A stretch of DNA of 64,000 nucleotides from positions 1-64,000 of IMG/VR virus record IMGVR_UViG_3300035157_001069, one strand, 5' to 3'. Within the stretch, counting starts at the first letter, position 1. The number at the start of each line of letters is the position of its first letter. Shown here in pieces: positions 24,240 through 33,424 of this stretch. The position numbers and the translations under genes are program-made. Source of the stretch: a virus. The notes below the pieces were generated by a model. The model saw only the letters and a program-made list of their open reading frames with translations, did not search any database and had not been told where the DNA came from.

Positions 24240-25649
24240 CTACTTAACAATGACAGGGGCATCGGGGGCATCAGCAGCGACAGATTCCACCATCGGATAG
24301 TCGAAGCCATCTTGATTTACTGTAGTTTCAAATTGACCGGTACTACTGTTAAAGATTTGCAGTTGCTGAGATCCTCTTTTTAACCACCAATCATTTTGTC
24401 TGCACCAACTAATTTCTGGTTCAATTGGATCATTCCAAAGAATAGGAAGGTTGGATCTGATATTATCTCGTGGATTACCTCCAGGAAATATTTCAATGCC
24501 AACAACTTCCGCTAACGATAATAGGTAGCGGTCGTAATTGATTCGATGACGAGCATTGTAATCGCTGTAAACTTGACTACCAAAATCACGTTCTATATGC
24601 ACACCGAAAGATCTTAAATCATCCTCATTAACTGGGTAATCACTAGGTTCGTACCATGGTATCCCTGCTACCCATCTCAATGCATGCATGTGTTTGCATT
24701 CTCTTCTCTGATCAATTCTTTGAGGTAACGTCCTCCACTGACGGTAATATCCTGTTCCTTGTTTTTCCCATTCTGCTATAACACTTCTGCTGGCGTTAGG
24801 AAGAGGGAAAGCATCCATCCCCGCAGAATCTTTCGGGAACTCTAAGTTTGCTAAGGCTCCTCCTAAATGATCAGGACAACAGCAAAACATTTTGTGAGAA
24901 GAACACAAGTGTTTGCCACTACTTGTATCCCATACATTCGGGTTGTTGGGATCGTACTTTAATTCTTTCCAATAAATAGTATTATTTTTCCTAACTCTTC
25001 CATAAGCTTTAGATAGGTCGAATACCAATGTCATTGCTCCAACATTGGCAGAGATTAAAGTTAACGCAACGCTTCCCTCCGGTTCTTCTATCACATGATC
25101 AGGATAATCAGGACCACTTGCGGTATCTTCGAATTGATCTCCAATAAATACATTGAAGATACCTACCTGAGCCGGTGTTAGGACGCCTGTAACATCGTAA
25201 GTTAATGTATGATCTTCCGGGTTAGGACTACTAGTATTCGTTGTGATTGCAGAAGAGCTAAGAGGTAAAGGCAAAATGATACTACCCCTTGTTCTAAGTC
25301 CGGCATACCATGTTCGCTCTGGACTGCTTTTGCTAGGGAACATGACGACAATATCCTTAGATATCCCGCTGACGGCTCCAGTAGAAAATCGAGTATTGCT
25401 ATATAAATATTTATCGTCCCATGAACGACCTAAGCCATAATAATAAGCTTGGCCTAGCTGCCATCTTTTGTAATCAGTGGTTCTATTGTAATTTTCTAAA
25501 ACAGTAGGAAACGTAATTGTTCCGTATTGTCCTGCTCCTGATTCTTTGCGTGGGTATAAACCTTTGGCTCTTGGTTTTAAACCTCTAGTAATCGGCTGAA
25601 GACCGAAGCCCTTGTCAAGAGACCCTAGCCCACAGCAGCTTTTTCCCAT
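24240..25649 (-). CDS. Putative tail structural protein with Cys cluster
   Basis: A 469-residue protein with several cysteines, including an unusual C-x(6)-C-C-C cluster (around residue 258, CSSHKMFCCC) near a histidine, and a KHMHALRW segment. No family recognised. Its size, Trp/Tyr content and place between the DUF4214 adhesin and fibre genes point to a tail component. The cysteine cluster could bind metal. Confidence 0.6.
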   Translation of the reverse strand: MGKSCCGLGSLDKGFGLQPITRGLKPRAKGLYPRKESGAGQYGTITFPTVLENYNRTTDYKRWQLGQAYYYGLGRSWDDKYLYSNTRFSTGAVSGISKDIVVMFPSKSSPERTWYAGLRTRGSIILPLPLSSSAITTNTSSPNPEDHTLTYDVTGVLTPAQVGIFNVFIGDQFEDTASGPDYPDHVIEEPEGSVALTLISANVGAMTLVFDLSKAYGRVRKNNTIYWKELKYDPNNPNVWDTSSGKHLCSSHKMFCCCPDHLGGALANLEFPKDSAGMDAFPLPNASRSVIAEWEKQGTGYYRQWRTLPQRIDQRRECKHMHALRWVAGIPWYEPSDYPVNEDDLRSFGVHIERDFGSQVYSDYNARHRINYDRYLLSLAEVVGIEIFPGGNPRDNIRSNLPILWNDPIEPEISWCRQNDWWLKRGSQQLQIFNSSTGQFETTVNQDGFDYPMVESVAADAPDAPVIVK

Positions 25650-25651
25650 CC

Positions 25652-27484
25652 TTAGAAATAACTACCTGCTGCAAAATAGGTTGCATCTTTACCTGCTCCT
25701 ACTCTCATACCTTTCTTTGCGTAAGGACGATCATCTTTAACTTTTGGTCCACTAGTGATTTGACCTGGGGTATTCACATCAGAGCCGAAAGTTCCTTGAC
25801 CACTCTTCAAATTACCGTAACCAGAGCTAGCCTGATTGCCTCCTACAGTAGAACCTCTTCTTAATTTGCCTGCTTCTGCTGATCTTTGGCTTTCCCTGTA
25901 ATTATCAATAATTCTACGTAGGCCTAAGTAATCTTTATCATTTGCCCTGTTCTTATCATCCGCTTCAGCACTATTGATAGCGGCTTTATCTGCTGCTGTC
26001 TCTGCGTATAAGTTTCCTTTAGCAAAACCAGTCCGAGCGTAACCTCCTCCTAATCCTCCTCCCATATACTCTCCTGTGGCTTCTCCTGTATCTGAATTAT
26101 TTTGATCAGCATCTAAAGGATCGCCCATGTAAGTGCCGATCTCTGTGTCATCATCTGCTAGGGAAGTGTCATAGACACAACGAGTACCTGAAGCATCAGG
26201 AACTTTGCCTCCAGTACAAACTAAATTATTGGGGTTACTAGGATCGTCATTGACACAATTACCACTAGCATCCTTCTTTTGACCTGCAGGACATGTATCG
26301 TCTGGAGGATCGTCTACACATGTTCCGTTGACTAAGCTTTGGCCAGCGCTACAGGTGGGATCTGGATCCTTGCAACCTCCAGAACCATCGGGAACTTGTG
26401 GTGCGGTACAAGTAGTTGTATTGTCAACACAAGTATTAGATGCTGAATCGTATGTTTGATCTGCAGAGCAAGTAGGTTTAGCTACGCATTGACCATTAAT
26501 CAAGACCTCTCCAGTACCACAGGTTATTTGAGTTGTGCCACATGTGTCTGTTGAATGATCATATGTTTTACCTTGCTGATGGCAAGCGTATTCTGGAGAT
26601 AATTTAATATTGTTAATAACATCCTCACGAGATTGACCATTATTTAAATCATTTCTCCAGTAAGTTCTACCTTCATCTCCAAGAGGACGACCTAATAATT
26701 CTTTATAAGTTTCATTTAAAAAGTATTCATCACCTCTTTTAATGTTGTCAATAACATCTTGACGAGATTGCCCACTCTTAAGTTGTTCTTTCCAATAGTC
26801 TCGACCTTCATCTCCTAGATCCCTGTCTAGAAGGGTGTCATACTGAGTATCTAGGAAGGCTTCTGCTTGCGTATCAAATTCGTTGGATTGTCGAATATTG
26901 GAAGCGACTTGCTCTTTAGTTTGTCCTGTTGCTAAATCTTTTAGCCAATGTTTTTTACCGGCCTCATCCAATACTGTTCCGTCACCATCATCATCGGTTC
27001 TATCTAATTCATTTCTATAAATATCTTCTAAAAACTGTTTGTTGTCGTCTAGATTAGCAGCTTCTGTGCTGGCTTCTATGGACTTGCTAATATTTTCCAA
27101 TGCAGCAGATTTATCTGTAGCCGCGTTATATTCTGCAACCCAATAACCCATACCAGAATCATCTGCATCTCTTTCTAATTTGTCGTTATAAATCTGATTA
27201 ATCTGTTGCTCAACAGTGTCATTCGATGAATCATTATCATTACTTGTGAAGTCTGCTGCTTGAGGAACAGTAGCTGGTGCTGCTACTCCTGCCGCTACAT
27301 TGCTAGTTGCTCTATTTTGTGCCTCTTCAGACGCATCAAATGATTTCTCTACATTCTCCCTTGAAATAGCGCCACTATTTAACTGAGCAGTCCAATACGC
27401 TTTACCTGCAGCGTCAGGTTCTCTACCAAATTTGGATTTATATAACGCATCAACATAAGCTGATGTATTGGACGCAGAAGCCAT
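25652..27484 (-). CDS. DUF4214-repeat adhesin with Cys-rich modules
   Basis: Five DUF4214-type repeats fill residues 8-300 (for example YKELLGRPLGDEGRTYWRND). A Cys-rich stretch (about 300-440) follows with roughly six short modules of the type C-x-x-x-Q-x-x-x-x-G-x-C. The C-terminal third is Gly/Asn-rich. The repeats resemble the gene at 1148 and the Cys modules resemble the gene at 61, so these three proteins seem to share parts. Likely a tail or receptor-binding protein. Confidence 0.75.
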   Translation of the reverse strand: MASASNTSAYVDALYKSKFGREPDAAGKAYWTAQLNSGAISRENVEKSFDASEEAQNRATSNVAAGVAAPATVPQAADFTSNDNDSSNDTVEQQINQIYNDKLERDADDSGMGYWVAEYNAATDKSAALENISKSIEASTEAANLDDNKQFLEDIYRNELDRTDDDGDGTVLDEAGKKHWLKDLATGQTKEQVASNIRQSNEFDTQAEAFLDTQYDTLLDRDLGDEGRDYWKEQLKSGQSRQDVIDNIKRGDEYFLNETYKELLGRPLGDEGRTYWRNDLNNGQSREDVINNIKLSPEYACHQQGKTYDHSTDTCGTTQITCGTGEVLINGQCVAKPTCSADQTYDSASNTCVDNTTTCTAPQVPDGSGGCKDPDPTCSAGQSLVNGTCVDDPPDDTCPAGQKKDASGNCVNDDPSNPNNLVCTGGKVPDASGTRCVYDTSLADDDTEIGTYMGDPLDADQNNSDTGEATGEYMGGGLGGGYARTGFAKGNLYAETAADKAAINSAEADDKNRANDKDYLGLRRIIDNYRESQRSAEAGKLRRGSTVGGNQASSGYGNLKSGQGTFGSDVNTPGQITSGPKVKDDRPYAKKGMRVGAGKDATYFAAGSYF

Positions 27485-28006
27485 TTAGAAGAATCCTCCT
27501 TGAGCTAAAACATGAACTACGGTTGTTGCACTAGGAGCAGTTAGAACTACGTCAACCCCTACATACACTAATGCTCCTGAGGGAACATAAAGACCTGTAT
27601 TCTTTTTATCAGTTTCGCTAGCACCTGTAGTTCCTCCAAGATTGGGGACAGGGACACTTAAAGGTGGCAAGGCAATGTTTGTTCTGTCACCCATGTTTGT
27701 CGACGCAATTGCTCCTATAGCTACTGCAACAGTATTTGCTGCTGAGATAGTAGAAGTAGTCGTAGCCGTACTTAGGAAAACAACAACATTAGAAGCAGTT
27801 GTACTGGCTTCGTTTGCAACGATAGATAAGCTATCTATTACTCCTCCGTCATTAGCTGAACAATCAACCAATAAGATGCATCCTCCTCCTGAAGGAGTAT
27901 TTAAATTGGTCGCTGATGTTAAACAGGTCGCTCCCCCTACCGTTGCAAACGAATGCATTGGTCTGTCGACCAAGAGGGGCATTTTGTTGGTGCTACTAGT
28001 TGCCAT
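27485..28006 (-). CDS. Small virion structural protein
   Basis: A Ser/Thr/Val-rich beta protein (SLSIVANEASTTASNVVVFLST, VPVPNLGGTTGAS, SGALVYVGVDVVLT). The pattern of alternating residues and an Ala/Val core fits a small virion beta-sandwich. It abuts the DUF4214 gene directly. An antisense ORF of similar length was rejected. Confidence 0.6.
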   Translation of the reverse strand: MATSSTNKMPLLVDRPMHSFATVGGATCLTSATNLNTPSGGGCILLVDCSANDGGVIDSLSIVANEASTTASNVVVFLSTATTTSTISAANTVAVAIGAIASTNMGDRTNIALPPLSVPVPNLGGTTGASETDKKNTGLYVPSGALVYVGVDVVLTAPSATTVVHVLAQGGFF

Positions 28007-28033
28007 TTGTGTTGATCTTTATTCCAAGTTTAA

Positions 28034-28474
28034 TTACATTCCAGGGCCAGCTGGAGCAGTGACGTTCCTTTGGGGACCGGAACCCATAAGTCCAACCCCT
28101 GTACTCATCCCTTTAGCTTTTGTTTTACCTTTACTGTTTCCTCCAAATTTAGAAATAGCAAGTGTAGGTTCTACAGGAACAGGAGGTGCGTCGAAATAAG
28201 CTCCTTTCTGAGTCGGCTTCGTCCATACGGGAACTTCAGAAGGAAGCATCCGTGTGGCATCACCATAAGGATTGGAATTTTCTACTCCTTCCTTTAACGA
28301 TTTTTTCTCGTCAACGGCATTAGGCATGCCGATGAAGGACTTCACATTGTCAGGATTGTTAGGAACTCCTATCCCATCAGCCGCTAAGCTTGTTTGAGCG
28401 AATTGATGTGCTTTAGCATCAACCACCCAATCCCTGAAATCGTTTGCTCCTTTGTCTTGTGATTGCTTATTCAT
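28034..28474 (-). CDS. Unknown virion-region protein
   Basis: A 146-residue polar protein with a Gly/Lys/Pro-rich C-terminal tail (GGNSKGKTKAKGMSTG). No family and no membrane segment. It is two bases from the next gene upstream, in the connector-region operon. Confidence 0.55.
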   Translation of the reverse strand: MNKQSQDKGANDFRDWVVDAKAHQFAQTSLAADGIGVPNNPDNVKSFIGMPNAVDEKKSLKEGVENSNPYGDATRMLPSEVPVWTKPTQKGAYFDAPPVPVEPTLAISKFGGNSKGKTKAKGMSTGVGLMGSGPQRNVTAPAGPGM

Positions 28475-28476
28475 TG

Positions 28477-29253
28477 TTAAACCTTTTCGATGAAACTTTT
28501 CAATAAACTGTCAGCCATTGTTCCACTGTTCAATGCTGTTGCTGGGACTGCTTTTGATGGCTGCTCGAAACTAACATCATTATTAACTAGCGTAGATAGC
28601 TGATCAACAGGCTTATCAACGTTACCAGGATTGTCGGGTTGAGCAGATCTTGTTCCCTCGTTGTTAGAAATAGCACTACTTGGTTGCATACGTTGTTGAC
28701 CATTACCGGTACCTGTTTTGATGGCCTGTGGTGCAAAACCGGCTTGTAAAGGTTTTAATATGGACGCCCTGTTGATGTTTGGGTTATTGAGATTCACCGA
28801 ATTCGCAGCAACATTAGTAGTAGGTAAAACTCCTGCACCACTGATGTTTCCTTTGAATTGATCTGCTGCTTGATTACCTACCCCAGGAACTTGCAATAAA
28901 GCCTGTGTCTCTTGAGCATTAACCTTACCTTTTATCACGTTCTGCGGTGAGAAAGTACCTTTCTTCTCTGGTAATGAGAAGTTAGTATTCGCTTCTCCAG
29001 CTAAAGCAGGGCTAATGTCTTTCAGTAAAACTGTATTAGGACTTCCTTTCACTAATCCAGGATTAGAAGAAGGAGAAAACTGACCACTTGTATTTACGCC
29101 TCCATTAGCGTTTTGAAGCATTTGGTTCTTTTGCTCCTTGAGATTAGCCTCTCTGTTTAAAACAATAGGCTCGTTAGGACCTATTCCTGCTCCGAAGTGA
29201 TTCAGGGGAAAACCTGTATTCGATTGTGGGTTTGCTTTTCTTGCCATGATCAT
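28477..29253 (-). CDS. Unknown Asn/Gln-rich virion protein
   Basis: A 258-residue low-complexity protein rich in Asn, Gln, Pro and Ser with little predicted hydrophobic core, so probably disordered or fibrous. The start ATG 29253 overlaps the preceding stop as ATGA. Function unknown. Confidence 0.55.
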   Translation of the reverse strand: MIMARKANPQSNTGFPLNHFGAGIGPNEPIVLNREANLKEQKNQMLQNANGGVNTSGQFSPSSNPGLVKGSPNTVLLKDISPALAGEANTNFSLPEKKGTFSPQNVIKGKVNAQETQALLQVPGVGNQAADQFKGNISGAGVLPTTNVAANSVNLNNPNINRASILKPLQAGFAPQAIKTGTGNGQQRMQPSSAISNNEGTRSAQPDNPGNVDKPVDQLSTLVNNDVSFEQPSKAVPATALNSGTMADSLLKSFIEKV

Positions 29254-29735
29254 CTCCAGTTCATAGAACCAATAGCTTGAGTTACTCTTGTTCCTACTGC
29301 AGTGTCAGCAGGACCCTTTACAGCCATGATAAACTCTCCGCCACTACTGGAGAAAGCATAACGTCTGACTTCTTCTCTTCTGTAATTGGCAACATATAAA
29401 GTCTCTGCTAGTCGATCAACTTCTCTTAAGTAAATCTCTCGGTAATCCTTGTCAGCCTTGATCGGATCAGATTGAAAGATGGCACGATCTGTGTCACCTG
29501 TAATCCTTTCAATCCTGCTTGGTTGAGGTTGTGATTCAACACGAAAAACCTGAGACAGCTTATAAGCTTTATCACATCTGTTGAGATGCTCTACAACCCG
29601 TTGAAAGAAGTAGCTATCAGGAATACGAGCCATCGCCTCTTCGAGACGAGCTATATCTCCTGCAGGTAAATTTGCACCATTGTTGTAGCCAAGGTGAAAT
29701 CTACATCGACTTTTGTCGTAATCGTTTAATTCCAA
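29250..29735 (-). CDS. Candidate head-tail connector protein
   Basis: A 161-residue alpha/beta protein starting MELNDYDKSRCRFHLGYN with helices that place Arg/Glu pairs (RLEEAMARIPDSYF, FQRVVEHLNRCDKAY) and a beta end. Size and place just downstream of the capsid genes suggest an adaptor or neck protein; this is context-based only. Confidence 0.45.
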   Translation of the reverse strand: MELNDYDKSRCRFHLGYNNGANLPAGDIARLEEAMARIPDSYFFQRVVEHLNRCDKAYKLSQVFRVESQPQPSRIERITGDTDRAIFQSDPIKADKDYREIYLREVDRLAETLYVANYRREEVRRYAFSSSGGEFIMAVKGPADTAVGTRVTQAIGSMNWR

Positions 29736-29766
29736 TGACTACCTGATTAACCTATTCATTATTCTA

Positions 29767-30282
29767 CTAATAAGCTTCTTGTTTTATTTGTTCTAAAACT
29801 TGGTACAATTCTGGACCGCCGTCAACAGGAATATCTGCGCTCCAATCAATCATATCTCCAAGCAGTAAAGCAACACGATCATTTACTTGCCCAGTCTCAA
29901 CCAAGTGTTTGACATAACCACCTGAAATATCTCCTCCAACCAATAACCGTTGAAGTTGAGTTAGAACTGCTCTGTCCTCTGGAGTTTCATTCATGAACGG
30001 CATACCATTTCTTCTGTGGTATTCATCCAAGTACGCAAGATCTTTAGCTTTTTGTTCAGCGGCTGCTTGCTGGATTTGAGTATTTGCTAAAGCATTAGCT
30101 ACTCTCTCTTTTGCTTCTGGAGAAAGTTTGGAGTCGTTGTCGTCCAAAATATTGGCAGCAACTAATCCAGTAGTTCCTCCACCCGCCGCTGCAAGTCCAG
30201 ACCATAAAGCAGCATCATTTAAGCCTGTCTTGTCCAGGACTAGACCTCTTGCTTCTCCTGCTTTCCTCTTGCCAAACAACAT
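29767..30282 (-). CDS. Unknown protein in capsid-connector operon
   Basis: A 171-residue protein with a glycine-rich hydrophobic stretch (residues 28-46, WSGLAAAGGGTTGLVAANI) that could be a membrane-interacting segment, followed by a long helix. Its design resembles the small ejection-type virion proteins further along the minus strand. No family recognised. Confidence 0.5.
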   Translation of the reverse strand: MLFGKRKAGEARGLVLDKTGLNDAALWSGLAAAGGGTTGLVAANILDDNDSKLSPEAKERVANALANTQIQQAAAEQKAKDLAYLDEYHRRNGMPFMNETPEDRAVLTQLQRLLVGGDISGGYVKHLVETGQVNDRVALLLGDMIDWSADIPVDGGPELYQVLEQIKQEAY

Positions 30283-30311
30283 CTTCGATTAGTAGAAACC
30301 CTTGTCTTAGT

Positions 30312-30746
30312 TTAAGGGCCAACGTAAATCAAATCAGCTTTAAAGACAGCATCCCAATCTACGCGACCAATCTTTCTTAATTGATCTAATTTTTGAAATT
30401 TTTCTCCAGGAAGAGACATCTTTAATTCAATAATCTTTTTAGCTGTTGCATAACCTATTCCTTTGACAGTTTTTGCAATACTTTCCGCTGATGCAGCGTT
30501 TAAATTTAAACGAGTATCAATCGGTATAGTTGTCTCAGGAATAGCATCCTCGTCTTTAGGTGTCTCTGCAGACTGAGGTTGAGGCTTCTTGTCGGTTCTA
30601 CCAACTCCTACTTGATATTCAACTAAGTCATCAAGAGCTATATACTGTACAACTCCTGTAGAATTTTTGACCATTGCCCAATCCTTATCGTGATGTCCGA
30701 TAAACTCGACTATTTGGCCATTTTTAGTGTTTTGAAATAATCCCAT
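30312..30746 (-). CDS. ComEA-like helix-hairpin-helix protein
   Basis: Residues 79-126 read as the ComEA-type HhH DNA-binding domain: RLNLNAASAESIAKTVKGIGYATAKKII then LDQLRKIGRV. HhH motifs bind DNA backbone nonspecifically. The N-terminal 45 residues form a small beta domain (QIVEFIGHHDKDW). It could bind the end of packaged DNA or help ejection. ATG 30746 follows the T-run of a terminator with no room for a ribosome binding site. Confidence 0.75.
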   Translation of the reverse strand: MGLFQNTKNGQIVEFIGHHDKDWAMVKNSTGVVQYIALDDLVEYQVGVGRTDKKPQPQSAETPKDEDAIPETTIPIDTRLNLNAASAESIAKTVKGIGYATAKKIIELKMSLPGEKFQKLDQLRKIGRVDWDAVFKADLIYVGP

Positions 30747-30776
30747 AAAAAAAGGGCATCCATTTTTCAGATGCCC
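30747..30776 (-). terminator. Intrinsic terminator downstream of capsid operon
   Basis: On the minus strand GGGCATC-tgaaaaatg-GATGCCC (30776-30754) is followed by seven T (30753-30747). The T-run runs straight into the ATG of the HhH gene. A strong Rho-independent terminator after the capsid and decoration genes. Confidence 0.85.
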
Positions 30777-30800
30777 TCATCATAGTGACAAACCAGCGTT

Positions 30801-31436
30801 TTAGGTTTCTGTTACGAAAGGAACGTAGGTGTCATCAAGACTAGCAACATCATCTTGTACGAAGTAAGAAACTTCAACAATGATTGGTGTGCCACCAGCT
30901 TCAGAAGAAGTCAAAGCACTTCCAGCGCCGTTTCCAGCTGCATTACGGACATATACTTTGAGAGTTTCTGCGCCAGCTAAGGTCTTAGCTTCTACTACAC
31001 CTGTTGAGGCGGAGTTAGGAGCAATAGTACCATCGGCAACTGCAATAGTTGCTGTTGAAACTACTGATGTGCTGATTGTGTCAGCAGCAGAACCAGCAGC
31101 ATCCTTCACAGCGATTGTGTCTGTGTTTGTTCCTACTAAACCAGAAGCGGGAGAACCAGCATCTTTATTCTTACGTAGGTCAGGAACTCTAAGTCCAACG
31201 CTATATACGTTGGCTCCTGCTGGAAGTACTAATCCAGTGATATCCTTGCGAACTTTATCGTCAGCACGGAGATCAGGACTAGGGATAGTTACGTCAAACT
31301 CAGTTCCGCCTGTGGCATCAACTAGTGCATAACCTATTACTTGGTAGTACTGACGACCAGGTACAGCAACTACAGGTTGACCCTGGAAGCTACTGAGAAC
31401 ATTGGTCCAGTTACCGGGATAAATCTTTTTAGCCAT
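30801..31436 (-). CDS. Candidate capsid decoration protein
   Basis: A beta-rich 211-residue protein (QPVVAVPGRQYYQVIGYALV, LRADDKVRKDITGLVLPAG, TLKVYVRNAAGN, IIVEVSYFVQDD) with Ala/Ser/Thr-rich middle. It lies immediately after the major capsid gene with a good ribosome binding site (GAGG before ATG 31436) and is closed by the terminator at 30754. Decoration or capsid-cement is the most likely role. Confidence 0.55.
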   Translation of the reverse strand: MAKKIYPGNWTNVLSSFQGQPVVAVPGRQYYQVIGYALVDATGGTEFDVTIPSPDLRADDKVRKDITGLVLPAGANVYSVGLRVPDLRKNKDAGSPASGLVGTNTDTIAVKDAAGSAADTISTSVVSTATIAVADGTIAPNSASTGVVEAKTLAGAETLKVYVRNAAGNGAGSALTSSEAGGTPIIVEVSYFVQDDVASLDDTYVPFVTET

Positions 31437-31453
31437 TGTTATTAGTTACCTCC

Positions 31454-32602
31454 TCAATATACGAATGAGTAAGCAACAGTTATGAAGTCCTTATTAAGGA
31501 TTTCAAAACCAGCAAACAAGGACCAAATCATAATGATGAAGCGTGAAAAGTCATCATTATTATTTAATAAAATTTGGGCATTGTTGCCACCAATACCAAC
31601 ACCAACTGCCTGAGGTCCGAAGAACAACATTGGGGCAGCTGTTGTCACTGTATTGACAATCGCAGGAGTTGCATCAGCAATACTTACTTGGAAAGATTTC
31701 TCAGGCAAGTTGGTTGATTCGAACCATCTTACGCCCTCGAACAAAAATCCGGTTGGCATTACCGGTTGACCTGCAACGAAACCGGCTTGACCATATGCTG
31801 GACCCATTCCTTGGAAGAAGTTAGCATTTGGAGCCTGCTCTGGAGACATAGGATTCACCATTCCGTTTCCGGCATAGCGAGCTATTTCTCTGAACGCATC
31901 GTTTTGTCTCAAGTGCATCATTGCTGTTGGATCAGCGATGCATCTGTAGTACCCATCAGAGAATGTTGGGACGTTGCGCTTACGCATGTCCTTAACAACC
32001 TGAAGTAGGTCTGTTTTTACGTCGAACTTAGCTGATACTCCAGCACCGTATGTAAGGAAAGGAGCACCACCGGCTTTAGCTTGACCACCTGGGAAGTAGT
32101 AACCACCCTGACCGTCAGAAGCTACACCGTTTGCTTCAGCCTTGAATAGCTCGTCCGCGAAAACCCTGTCACGCCAACGCCTGTAGTCATCCAAAAGAGT
32201 TAAACTACCTATACTCTGATGAAAAACGTTAAGGTTGCCGGTATCTAGTAGCAATCTCTGCGCTGTTAGCAACGTTTCACGCGCAACCTTGAAGGTTGAA
32301 GGAGAAGTTGCGTCTGTAGGATCTGCAGGACCTGTATACTCTTTTAGAGATACAAGAACCTTATCCTTAACGATATTTCTGCTAGACGCTGTACCTAGTG
32401 TCTGATCCGCTGTACGCTCTCTAGAATCCTTGTTACCAGGATTTCCCCAGAAACGATACCTATCTAGCTGAACCGTTTGGCCCGGCTGTTTAGCGAAATC
32501 GTGTACCACTACAGGCTCTACAGCCATCTCGATGATATAACCGGGATGGGGCCTATAAAGCTCCGCGCCTAACAGTTTTGGGAAATCATTATCAATCCAC
32601 AT
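31454..32602 (-). CDS. Major capsid protein (HK97-fold, N4-gp56-like)
   Basis: Order and size (382) fit a major capsid protein: an extended N-arm region (TVQLDRYRFWG), a long E-loop-like segment, a spine-helix region with TLLTAQRLLLDT, and an A-domain with YRCIADPTAMMHLRQNDAF and MPTGFLFEGVRWFES. The middle resembles the N4-gp56-family capsid proteins. It is followed by the decoration candidate. Its ATG 32602 touches the TTG start of a divergent LAGLIDADG ORF, and its upstream sequence has only a weak ribosome binding site; see findings about a possible missing 5' exon. Confidence 0.7.
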   Translation of the reverse strand: MWIDNDFPKLLGAELYRPHPGYIIEMAVEPVVVHDFAKQPGQTVQLDRYRFWGNPGNKDSRERTADQTLGTASSRNIVKDKVLVSLKEYTGPADPTDATSPSTFKVARETLLTAQRLLLDTGNLNVFHQSIGSLTLLDDYRRWRDRVFADELFKAEANGVASDGQGGYYFPGGQAKAGGAPFLTYGAGVSAKFDVKTDLLQVVKDMRKRNVPTFSDGYYRCIADPTAMMHLRQNDAFREIARYAGNGMVNPMSPEQAPNANFFQGMGPAYGQAGFVAGQPVMPTGFLFEGVRWFESTNLPEKSFQVSIADATPAIVNTVTTAAPMLFFGPQAVGVGIGGNNAQILLNNNDDFSRFIIMIWSLFAGFEILNKDFITVAYSFVY

Positions 32603-33424
32603 TTGGGATCTCTAACTCCGAAAACTTATAGAACAAAAAACACGACATATGACGTGCTAACCACTACTATAGATGTAATTCATAGGGAAAAACATTTGGA
32701 TGCCGCAGACGTTCGTGGGCTGCTCGGACTTTTACTGGGAGATGGCAGTCTTGTCCCATATCGCACTCCTAGCGGTGGTTATATTCAATTAACTTTGACA
32801 GCAGGAGCTTCTGAGTCTGCTTTTTTGGAAGAAAAAGTAGAAGAATTCAAGCAATTTGTCTCAACAAAAGCTAAGATTGTTCCCTACAGGACAACTCCAA
32901 GAGCTAACGGTAAGACAACTCCGATTCTTCGCTTCAGAGTATCTACCAATAAATTGAGGCCTGTTTACAACCTCTTATACCCAGTCGGAGAACGTCAAAT
33001 CACTCCGACAACATTAGATCTTCTAGGAGCACAAGCTGCTGCATGGCTTTGGGCTGAAGGTGCTCGTATCAGCAAGGACGGATCAGCAATTCTTACTAGG
33101 GCTGGCTCTACTTATGAGGAAGCGTATGGATTAGGCAGTTGGCTCTCCCTTCTTACGGGAGCAATTCCAGAAATTAATACGAATTTTGTGAAGCCAAGGT
33201 TGTCTTTCAACGCAGAACAAACAATCAAAATCCAATCGAAACTTTATAACTACGCACCGAAAACCCGTCGCCATTTATTCACAGGAGAAGATTGGGATGT
33301 CAACTCGATTCGTAGCGCACGTACTGAGTTATTGCTTGGGGACAGGGAAGCTCCGCCTGAAGGGCAGGAAACAAAGGCCATGGCTGGAAATTTCTCGGCT
33401 GGAGACAGAGAGACAATATTTTAA
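32603..33424 (+). CDS. LAGLIDADG homing endonuclease ORF 1
   Basis: Two LAGLIDADG-type motifs are present: VRGLLGLLLGDGSL (residues 37-50, acidic D47) and AAAWLWAEGARI (about 146-157, acidic E). The connecting beta-strands carry the usual basic and aromatic residues. TTG start at 32603, directly next to the capsid start on the other strand; an in-frame TAA at 32570-32572 limits upstream extension. The final 40 residues overlap ORF 2. Homing endonucleases spread their own gene by cutting DNA. Confidence 0.7.
   Translation: MGSLTPKTYRTKNTTYDVLTTTIDVIHREKHLDAADVRGLLGLLLGDGSLVPYRTPSGGYIQLTLTAGASESAFLEEKVEEFKQFVSTKAKIVPYRTTPRANGKTTPILRFRVSTNKLRPVYNLLYPVGERQITPTTLDLLGAQAAAWLWAEGARISKDGSAILTRAGSTYEEAYGLGSWLSLLTGAIPEINTNFVKPRLSFNAEQTIKIQSKLYNYAPKTRRHLFTGEDWDVNSIRSARTELLLGDREAPPEGQETKAMAGNFSAGDRETIF

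Noticed and set aside
27642-28199. Plus-strand 185-residue open frame
   Set aside because: It is antisense to two minus-strand virion genes and has no supporting start or context; Ala/Thr/Val-rich composition comes from the codons of the other strand.
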